DNA from: Conexibacter woesei Iso977N
GTDB taxonomy: Bacteria > Actinomycetota > Thermoleophilia > Solirubrobacterales > Solirubrobacteraceae
Reading direction: 5' to 3'
DNA: 64,000 bases
Assembly (NCBI RefSeq): GCF_000424625.1
Contig: NZ_AUKG01000002.1
Coordinates: 248,001-312,000 of the forward strand
In this document: positions 57,618-64,000 of the stretch, piece by piece
Layout: the number at the start of each line of letters is the position of its first letter
How positions within the stretch are numbered: the first letter of the stretch is position 1
Translations under genes and position numbers: made by a program
Notes under the pieces: model-generated
What the model was told of the DNA's origin: nothing
Database searches by the model: none
Seen by the model: the letters and a program-made list of their open reading frames with translations, nothing else

Positions 57618-59197
57618 CACGCCTCCCGAAGGAGGAACGGCCCCCACGCGAGGGGCTGCGCTTCCTCCTGCGGGCGTTCGGCTCCCTCTTCGCGATCGTG
57701 CTCCTGACCGCGGGTGCGACCGCGACCGCGTCGCTGCTGAAGATCAAGGACATCATCGAGGCGCCCCCCGGCGCTCCGGAGCCGATCAGGACCAGGCCCA
57801 GGACGATCACGCCGGCCAGGCCCGGCAAGCCGCAGACGATCCTGATCCTCGGCTCCGACCGCCGCTGGAGCGACCTCAAGAAGAACAACCCGGGCCTGTC
57901 CAAGTCCAACCCCGCGCGCAGCGACACGATCCTGCTGATCCGGATGGACCCGCACCAGCAGGCGACCGCGGTGCTGTCGATCCCGCGCGACCTCAAGGTC
58001 CTGATCCCCGGCTACGGCATCAACAAGATCAACGCCGCCTACAGCCTCGGCGGGGCGGACCTGACAGCCGAGACGATCAAGACGCTGTTCGGCCAGGACT
58101 TCAAGATCAACCACATCATCAACGTCAACTTCTCCGGGTTCCGGAAGGTCGTCGACGAGCTCGGGTGCGTCTACGGCGACGTCGACCGGCGCTACTACCA
58201 CTCCAACCTCGGCCTTCCGGTCTCCCAGCACTACGCGGAGATCAACATCAGGCCCGGTTACCAGCAGCTCTGCGGCCAGCGCGCGCTCGACTACGTGCGC
58301 TTCCGCCACGAGGACTCCGACCTCGTCCGCGCCGCCCGCCAGCAGGACTTCCTGCGCGCGGCCAAGGACCAGATCAGCGAGTCGGCGCTGATCGGCGACC
58401 GCGACAAGCTGATCAAGATCATGGAGAGGAGCACGCAGACCGACTCGGACCTGCGTTCGGTCAAGGGCGTCATCAAGCTCGCCAAGCTCGCGATCTTCAG
58501 CGCCGGCCACCCGGTCTCCCAGATCAAGTTCCCGCCGGTCTACTCGGGCGACTCCACGACGGGCGAGTACGTCGAGGCCAGCTCGGCCACGCTGACCAGG
58601 CTGCGCAACGAGTTCTTCCACGCCTCGCCCGAGGTCAAGAAGAGGTCCAGGACCGCCAGGAAGAAGAAGGTCTCCGCCGCCGCCGCGCGCAAGGCCGCCA
58701 ACGCGCGGATCAGGAACGCCAAGCTCGTCGCCTCGACCTCGACCGGCCGCTCGCTCGTGCGCAGCACCGTCCAGTCGCACCGCCTCGGCTTCCGCCTCTA
58801 CTTCCCGGCCCAGCTCACGCCCACCGGCCGCTACGCGAGCACCGTCAACGACGGCTCGCTCGTCGACCCGAGCCCGCGCGTCTACACGCTGCGCGACCGC
58901 GCCGGCAAGCCGCACAGGGCCTACCGCCTCGTCGTCCTCGACAACCAGGCGGAGGGGAGCTACTACGGTGTGCAGGGCACGAACTGGATGAACCCGCCGC
59001 TGCTGGCCAATCCGACGTCGAGCGTGACCATCCACGGGCGCAGGCTGCTCCTCTTCAAGGCGGGCAACCGGCTGCGCTACGTCGCCTGGAAGCGCAAGAA
59101 CGCCGTGTACTGGGTCTCGAACTCGCTGACGGCGAACCTGACCAACGCGCAGATGCTCGGCATCGCCGCATCGCTGACGCACATGGGCACCTCGTGA
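57614..59197 (+). CDS. LytR-CpsA-Psr (LCP) family protein 1, with an unassigned C-terminal domain
   Basis: A 527-residue membrane-anchored protein. One span lies near residues 21-43. The LCP catalytic domain (about 75-310) has ILILGSDRR, SDTILLIRMDP, VLSIPRDLKV, the KINAAYSLGG segment and DYVRFRHEDSDLVRAARQQ with the conserved Arg residues. LCP enzymes transfer glycopolymers from undecaprenyl carriers to peptidoglycan or arabinogalactan. The C-terminal 140 residues form a second domain shared with the next gene and do not look like the common LytR_C domain. GTG start overlaps the M20 stop. Confidence 0.92.
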   Translation: MTRLPKEERPPREGLRFLLRAFGSLFAIVLLTAGATATASLLKIKDIIEAPPGAPEPIRTRPRTITPARPGKPQTILILGSDRRWSDLKKNNPGLSKSNPARSDTILLIRMDPHQQATAVLSIPRDLKVLIPGYGINKINAAYSLGGADLTAETIKTLFGQDFKINHIINVNFSGFRKVVDELGCVYGDVDRRYYHSNLGLPVSQHYAEINIRPGYQQLCGQRALDYVRFRHEDSDLVRAARQQDFLRAAKDQISESALIGDRDKLIKIMERSTQTDSDLRSVKGVIKLAKLAIFSAGHPVSQIKFPPVYSGDSTTGEYVEASSATLTRLRNEFFHASPEVKKRSRTARKKKVSAAAARKAANARIRNAKLVASTSTGRSLVRSTVQSHRLGFRLYFPAQLTPTGRYASTVNDGSLVDPSPRVYTLRDRAGKPHRAYRLVVLDNQAEGSYYGVQGTNWMNPPLLANPTSSVTIHGRRLLLFKAGNRLRYVAWKRKNAVYWVSNSLTANLTNAQMLGIAASLTHMGTS

Positions 59198-60705
59198 GGA
59201 ACAAGAACCTTCAGAACCCCGATCGCCCGCCGCGCCTCGCGTTCGGGATGTACAAGCGCTTCCTGCTGGGAGCGCTCGTGCTCGTGCTCGCCTCCGCCGG
59301 GACCGTCGCGACCGCCGCGCTGCTGGAGGTCAAGGACGACGCCAACCTCTTCCTGCAGGGCTCGAAGGGCGGCGCCGGCCTGGGCAAGGACGTTCCCGGC
59401 GCGCTGGACAACGTCGACTCCGGCGGCCCGCAGACGATCCTGCTGCTCGGCTCCGACCAGCGGTTCGTCGACATCAAGGCCAGGAACCCGGTCCGGTCGG
59501 ACACGATCATCCTGCTGCGCCTGGACCCGTCCAAGGGCGCGACGTCGGTCATGTCGATCCCGCGCGACCTCAAGGTCAACATCCCGGGCCACGGCAACGA
59601 CAAGATCAACGCGGCCTACGCGATCGGCGGCCCGGCGCTCTCGATCAAGACGATCAAGAACCTGCTGCACATCCCGATCACGCACGTGGTCAACATCAAC
59701 TTCGGCGGCTTCCGCCGCGCGGTCGACCGCCTCGGCTGCGTCTACACCGACGTCGACCGCCGCTACTTCAACGACAACAGCCCGCCGTTCGGCGGCGGCG
59801 GCGACTACGCGACGATCGACGTCAAGGCCGGCTACCAGAAGCTCTGCGGCCAGAACGCGCTGGACTTCGTCCGCTACCGCCACTTCGACACCGACCTCGT
59901 GCGCGCCGCGCGTCAGCAGCAGTTCCTGACCGACGCCAAGGCGCAGATCGGCGTCGGCAAGCTGTTCAGCGACCGCAAGGCGCTGCTGAAGATCTTCGGC
60001 CGCTACACGCAGACCGACATCAGGTCCCAGAGCGCGATCCTGCGGCTGCTCAAGCTCGCGGTCGAGTCGGCCAAGAACCCGGTCAAGGAGATCAGGTTCC
60101 CCGGCGACATCACGGGCGACTACGTGACCGCCACGCAGCAGCACCTGACCAGCGTCGTCCAGCAGTTCATGAACGCGACGCCGGTCGCCAAGCCCAGGAC
60201 CGCCTCGGACTCCGACAGGAAGACCAAGAGGAAGTCCAGGAGGTCGTCGTCGGCCGCCGCGCTCCCGCCCGGGATGATCAAGGCCGGCACCGGCGGCGAG
60301 GACGAGGCGGTGCGCCTGGCGCTGAAGCTGCCGTTCGCCGTCTACTACCCGAAGGCCGCGATCGCCGGCGCGCAGCTGCTGACCGACCACAGCCGCGCCT
60401 ACGACATCTACGACCGCAACGGCCACAAGTACCGCGCCTACCGGATGGTCTTCAAGACCGACGACCTCGGCCAGTACTACGGCGTCCAGGGCATGAACTG
60501 GAAGGGCCCGCCGATCCTCGACGACCCGTCGGAGAGCATCAGGATGGGCGGTCGCAAGTTCGACCTCTTCTACGACGGCAGCAAGCTGCGCCTCGTCGCG
60601 TGGCGCAACGGCAGCAACGTCTACTGGGTCTCGAACACGCTGTCGTCGTCGCTGGGCAACAGGCAGATGCTGGCGCTCGCCCGGTCAGTCGGCCGCATCC
60701 GCTGA
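59194..60705 (+). CDS. LytR-CpsA-Psr (LCP) family protein 2, paralogue of the preceding gene
   Basis: A 503-residue paralogue with the same architecture: span near residues 20-42, LCP domain with ILLLGSDQR, SDTIILLRLDP, VMSIPRDLKVNIPG and DFVRYRHFDTDLVRAARQQ, and a shared C-terminal domain including YYGVQGMNW and VYWVSNTL. GTG start overlaps the stop of LCP 1 (GTGA), so the pair is translationally coupled. The two may form a heteromer or attach different polymers. Confidence 0.92.
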   Translation: MRNKNLQNPDRPPRLAFGMYKRFLLGALVLVLASAGTVATAALLEVKDDANLFLQGSKGGAGLGKDVPGALDNVDSGGPQTILLLGSDQRFVDIKARNPVRSDTIILLRLDPSKGATSVMSIPRDLKVNIPGHGNDKINAAYAIGGPALSIKTIKNLLHIPITHVVNINFGGFRRAVDRLGCVYTDVDRRYFNDNSPPFGGGGDYATIDVKAGYQKLCGQNALDFVRYRHFDTDLVRAARQQQFLTDAKAQIGVGKLFSDRKALLKIFGRYTQTDIRSQSAILRLLKLAVESAKNPVKEIRFPGDITGDYVTATQQHLTSVVQQFMNATPVAKPRTASDSDRKTKRKSRRSSSAAALPPGMIKAGTGGEDEAVRLALKLPFAVYYPKAAIAGAQLLTDHSRAYDIYDRNGHKYRAYRMVFKTDDLGQYYGVQGMNWKGPPILDDPSESIRMGGRKFDLFYDGSKLRLVAWRNGSNVYWVSNTLSSSLGNRQMLALARSVGRIR

Positions 60706-60729
60706 CGCTCCGCTAGCCTGCTCCGCTTC

Positions 60730-62019
60730 ATGGCAGAGCGTGAACCCATTGGCGTCATCGGCACCGGATACGTCGGCCTCGTCACGGCCGCCGGCTTCGC
60801 CGAGCTCGGAAGCGATGTCTACTGCATCGACATCGACGAGTCCAAGATCGAAGGCCTCAAGAACGGGGTCATCCCGATCTACGAGCCCGGCCTGACCGAG
60901 CTGATCGAGAAGAACAAGTCGCGGATGCACTTCTCGACGGACATCGGCGACGCGCTGGAGCATGCGCGCCTGCTGTTCGTCGCGGTCGGCACCCCGCCCA
61001 CGTACTCCGGCGACGCGGACCTCTCCGCGGTGCACGCCGTCGTGGCCTCGATGCCCGAGTCCGACCACCACGCGCTGGTGATGAAGTCGACGGTCCCGGC
61101 CGGGACGGGCGACTCGATCAAGCGCCTGTTCAAGGAGTCGGGCAAGGACAAGTTCTCCTACGTCTCCTGCCCCGAGTTCCTCAAGGAGGGCTCGGCGGTC
61201 AAGGACTTCCTGCAGCCCGACCGCGTCGTCATCGGCGACGACGGCGACTGGGCCGGCGACGCGGTGGCGCAGCTCTACTCGCCGCTCGACGCCCCGCTGG
61301 TCCGGACCGACATCAACTCGGCCGAGATGATCAAGCACGCGTCCAACGCGTTCCTGGCGACGAAGATCTCGTTCATCAACGAGATCGCCAACGTCTGCGA
61401 GGCGACCGGCGCCGACGTCGTCGAGGTCGCCAAGGGCATGGGCCTGGACGACCGCATCGGCCCGAAGTTCCTGCAGGCCGGCCTCGGCTTCGGCGGCTCG
61501 TGCTTCCCGAAGGACGTCACCGCGCTCAAGCAGCTGGCGGGCAACTCGGGCTACCACTTCCAGCTCCTGAACTCGGTCATCGAGGTCAACGAGCTGCAGA
61601 AGCGCCGCGTCATGGGCAAGCTCGAGAAGCACCTCGGCTCGCTGATCGGCAAGCGCGTCGGCCTGCTCGGCCTGGCGTTCAAGCCGAACACCGACGACAT
61701 GCGCGAGGCGACCTCGCTGGTCCTCTCCGCGCGCCTGCAGGCCGCGGGCGCCCAGGTCGTGGCCTACGACCCGATCGCCGAGGAGGAGGCCCGCAAGCTC
61801 ATCACCAACATCGAGTTCGCCGACGGCGCGCTCGGCGTGGTCGACGGCGCCGACGCGGTCGTGCTGGTCACCGAGTGGGACGAGTTCAAGGAGCTCGACT
61901 TCGCCGCGGTGGCGAGCAAGATGAAGGGCGACCTGCTGATCGACGGGCGCAACGCGCTCGACCCCGACGCCGTGCGCGCCGCAGGACTGGTGTACGAGGG
62001 CGTCGGACGCGGTCACTGA
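60730..62019 (+). CDS. UDP-glucose/GDP-mannose dehydrogenase family protein (UDP-glucose 6-dehydrogenase)
   Basis: A 429-residue NAD-dependent enzyme making a UDP-uronic acid. The N-terminal Rossmann motif is GVIGTGYVGLVTAAGFAELG. The catalytic Cys258 lies in GFGGSCFPKD, and the C-terminal domain shows GLAFKPNTDDMREATS. TAGCCT (60714-60719) is ten bases before the ATG. With the next two genes it forms a sugar-nucleotide cluster for envelope polysaccharide. UDP-glucose is the most likely substrate. Confidence 0.94.
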   Translation: MAEREPIGVIGTGYVGLVTAAGFAELGSDVYCIDIDESKIEGLKNGVIPIYEPGLTELIEKNKSRMHFSTDIGDALEHARLLFVAVGTPPTYSGDADLSAVHAVVASMPESDHHALVMKSTVPAGTGDSIKRLFKESGKDKFSYVSCPEFLKEGSAVKDFLQPDRVVIGDDGDWAGDAVAQLYSPLDAPLVRTDINSAEMIKHASNAFLATKISFINEIANVCEATGADVVEVAKGMGLDDRIGPKFLQAGLGFGGSCFPKDVTALKQLAGNSGYHFQLLNSVIEVNELQKRRVMGKLEKHLGSLIGKRVGLLGLAFKPNTDDMREATSLVLSARLQAAGAQVVAYDPIAEEEARKLITNIEFADGALGVVDGADAVVLVTEWDEFKELDFAAVASKMKGDLLIDGRNALDPDAVRAAGLVYEGVGRGH

Positions 62020-62036
62020 GGGTACGGCCGCGCCGA

Positions 62037-63158
62037 ATGCAGGCCGTCATCCTCGTAGGTGGTGAAGGCACGCGGCTGCGGCCGCTGACCTCCAACCAGC
62101 CCAAGCCGGTCATCACGCTGGTCGACCGGCCGTTCCTGGTGTACATGCTCGAGTGGCTGCGCGGCCACGGGGTCGACGACGTGATCCTGTCGTGCGGCTT
62201 CGAGCCGACGAAGGTGCGCGAGGCGCTCGGCGACGGCAGCCGGCTCGGGATCAAGCTGCAGTACGTGGTCGAGCCCGAGCCGCGCGGGACCGCGGGCGCG
62301 CTGCGCTACGCGGCCGACGAGCTGGGCGGGCTGGACGAGACGTTCCTGATGCTCAACGGCGACGTCCTGACCGACGTCGACGTCACCGCCCAGCTGCGCC
62401 AGCACGCCGAGACCGGCGCGAGCGCGACGCTCGGCCTGGTCCCGGTCGACGACCCCAGCGCCTACGGGCTCGTGCTCTGTGACCCGACGTCCGCGGTCTC
62501 CGGGTTCCTGGAGAAGCCGGCGCCGTCGCAGCTGCGCGGGATCGACCGCTATTACATCTCGGCCGGGATCTACGTCCTGGAGCCGAGCGTGCTCGACATG
62601 ATCCCGTCCGGCCAGGAGGTGTCGATCGAGCGCACGATCTGGCCCGCGCTGGTCGGCAACGGGCTGCACGGCTCGCAGGCCGACGGCGCCTACTGGATGG
62701 ACATCGGGACGCCCGAGCGCTACCTGCAGGGCACGTTCGACATCCTCGAGGGCAACGTCCGGACCGCGGTCGCCGAGCGGATGGGCGCCGGGTACACGGC
62801 GCTGGCCGACGGCGTCAGGGTCGACGGGCGCGTCGTCCCGCCGGCGGTCGTCGGCGCGGGCTCGTCGATCGGCGCGGGCGCGCACATCGGCTCGCTCGTC
62901 GTGCTCGGCGAGGGCGTGACGGTCGGCGAGGGCGCGCGCGTCGAGCGCTCCGTGGTGCTCGACGGCGTCAGGGTCGGCCGCGGCGCGGTCCTGCAGGACT
63001 GCATCGTCGCGGCGGGCGTCGAGATCGCCGACGGCGCGGTGGTTCGCGGCGGCGCGGTGCTCGGCGAGGGCGTGCGTGTCGGCGCCGGCAACATCCTCTC
63101 GGCGGGCATCAAGGTGTTCCCCGGAACGGACCTCCCGGCGGGCGCGATCAAGTTCTGA
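62037..63158 (+). CDS. Sugar-1-phosphate nucleotidyltransferase (mannose-1-phosphate guanylyltransferase-like)
   Basis: A 373-residue enzyme. The N-terminal nucleotidyltransferase domain starts AVILVGGEGTRLRPLT with the catalytic GGxGTRLRPLT signature, followed by KPVITLVDRPF and LNGDVLTDVD. From about residue 255 there is a left-handed beta-helix of hexapeptide repeats (GSSIGAGAHIGSLVVLGEGVTVGEG and following). This layout matches actinobacterial ManC/RmlA-like GDP-mannose pyrophosphorylases. Base specificity cannot be proved from sequence. It starts 17 bases after the dehydrogenase. Confidence 0.93.
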   Translation: MQAVILVGGEGTRLRPLTSNQPKPVITLVDRPFLVYMLEWLRGHGVDDVILSCGFEPTKVREALGDGSRLGIKLQYVVEPEPRGTAGALRYAADELGGLDETFLMLNGDVLTDVDVTAQLRQHAETGASATLGLVPVDDPSAYGLVLCDPTSAVSGFLEKPAPSQLRGIDRYYISAGIYVLEPSVLDMIPSGQEVSIERTIWPALVGNGLHGSQADGAYWMDIGTPERYLQGTFDILEGNVRTAVAERMGAGYTALADGVRVDGRVVPPAVVGAGSSIGAGAHIGSLVVLGEGVTVGEGARVERSVVLDGVRVGRGAVLQDCIVAAGVEIADGAVVRGGAVLGEGVRVGAGNILSAGIKVFPGTDLPAGAIKF

Positions 63159-63198
63159 TGTGATTCATCGTCGTGCGGGCGACCGAGGGGATGGCGGC

Positions 63199-64000
63199 AT
63201 GACGACGACGAACGTGGATCTCGATCGCGAGAGCATCGGGCAGATCGACAGCACCGACCAGCTCACCGACGTGCTCGCGATCCCGGAGCACCTGCGTGAC
63301 GCGCTGTGGAAGGCGGAGTCGGCGCAGCTCTCCAACTGGGACTCGCCGGCCGGCCTCGTGGTCGCCGGCATGGGCGGCTCGGCGATCGGCGGCGCCCTGG
63401 CGCGCGCGGCGCTGGGCGACACGGCCTCGCGGCCGATCCTGAGCGCGCGGGCCTACGGCCTGCCGCCGTGGACGACGCCGGACACGACCGTGCTGTGCTC
63501 GTCCTACTCGGGCGACACCGAGGAGACCTTGGCCTGCTACGAGGCGGCGGGCGCCCTGGGCGCCAAGCGCGTCGTGGCGACGTCCGGCGGCCAGCTCGCC
63601 GAGCAGGCGCGCGCCGACGGCGTCCCGGTGATCCCGGTCGCCGGCGGCCTGCAGCCGCGCGCGGCGGTCGCCTACATGGCGGTCGCGGCCCTGGAGGTCG
63701 CGGCGCGCTGCGGCTGCGGCCCGCGGATGAACTCCGACATCGACGTCGCCGCCGAGCACCTCGAGGAGCTCGTCGTCGAGTGGGGGCCGGAGGCCGCCGA
63801 GGACACCGTCGCCAAGTCGCTGGCCCGCGGGCTGGTCGGCACCGTGCCGGTCATCTACGGCGCGGGCACGACGACGACGATCGCCTACCGCTGGAAGACG
63901 CAGCTCAACGAGAACGCGAAGGTCCCGGCGTTCTGGCACGAGCTGCCCGAGGCCGACCACAACGAGCTCGTCGGCTGGACCGGCGCGGCCGAGCTGGGCA
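63199..64000 (+). CDS. Bifunctional phosphoglucose/phosphomannose isomerase (3' end outside window)
   Basis: The frame opens at ATG 63199 and runs off the window end. The first 267 residues show the SIS-domain pattern of the bacterial/archaeal Pgi/Pmi family: VVAGMGGSAIGGALARA, LCSSYSGDTEETLACYEAA (SGxTxE-like phosphate loop), and the ELNEN-like TQLNENAKVPAFWHELPEADHNELVGW segment carrying the expected catalytic Glu and His residues. It converts fructose-6-phosphate to glucose- or mannose-6-phosphate, feeding the upstream nucleotidyltransferase. The start is 41 bases after that gene. Confidence 0.93.
   Translation, partial: MTTTNVDLDRESIGQIDSTDQLTDVLAIPEHLRDALWKAESAQLSNWDSPAGLVVAGMGGSAIGGALARAALGDTASRPILSARAYGLPPWTTPDTTVLCSSYSGDTEETLACYEAAGALGAKRVVATSGGQLAEQARADGVPVIPVAGGLQPRAAVAYMAVAALEVAARCGCGPRMNSDIDVAAEHLEELVVEWGPEAAEDTVAKSLARGLVGTVPVIYGAGTTTTIAYRWKTQLNENAKVPAFWHELPEADHNELVGWTGAAELG

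Overview
The window is a 64 kb stretch of a very GC-rich (about 70% or more), densely coding genome. The gene order rpmE - yqhQ-like (DUF1385) - prfA - prmC - sua5 - rpiB - glyA - wecA-like, followed by a complete ATP synthase operon, points to an actinobacterium. Gene content and protein style suggest the class Thermoleophilia, order Solirubrobacterales. That placement is my recognition, not a computed result. No tRNA, rRNA, CRISPR array or prophage was seen. The only transposase is a domesticated-type REP-associated (RAYT/Y1) protein.

Layout. 1-9.6 kb: end of a LysR regulator, a membrane protein, an XRE/MmyB-type regulator, a dienelactone-hydrolase-like enzyme, leucyl aminopeptidase, an unknown secreted protein, then thiolase, HAD hydrolase and acyl-CoA dehydrogenase. 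9.6-16.5 kb: direct repeats beside a 3'-truncated AlkA-like glycosylase, a SRPBCC-MarR-glycosylase operon, an ATPase, a hydrolase, a NarL-type two-component system with an 18-bp perfect palindrome, a Na+/H+ antiporter and a MarR regulator. 16.5-23.1 kb: split B12-dependent acyl-CoA mutase with isobutyryl-CoA-mutase-type residues, a cupredoxin, and an etfB-etfA-ETF-QO operon behind a palindromic operator. 23-33 kb: translation and housekeeping genes, a ZTP riboswitch before glyA, and cell-envelope sugar transfer genes. 33-44 kb: AraC and TetR regulators, an R2lox oxidase, three paralogous secreted glycosidase-like proteins with two tiny genes and a cupin between them, and a copA - methyltransferase - P450 operon behind a CsoR-like site. 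44.3-52 kb: ATP synthase operon. 52-56.3 kb: paired terminators around a small membrane protein, an 862-residue surface protein with an OmpA-like end, a RAYT with a REP-like hairpin, and a zinc-ribbon protein. 56.4-64 kb: an M20 peptidase coupled to two LytR-CpsA-Psr proteins, then UDP-glucose dehydrogenase, a sugar-nucleotidyltransferase and a phosphoglucose/phosphomannose isomerase.

How the parts work together. The acyl-CoA dehydrogenase, thiolase, split mutase and ETF/ETF-QO genes form an acyl-CoA degradation network feeding electrons to quinone. The WecA homologue, GT4, LCP pair, Ugd, nucleotidyltransferase and Pgi/Pmi supply and attach envelope glycopolymers. Many genes start 6-11 nt after a TAnnnT hexamer (often TAGGCT) with no Shine-Dalgarno sequence, which suggests widespread leaderless transcription.

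The best candidates for follow-up are the TetR-R2lox pair, the ETF-QO lacking one expected cluster cysteine, the copA-methyltransferase-P450 operon, the glycosidase-like triplet, and the unassigned C-terminal domain shared by the two LCP proteins.
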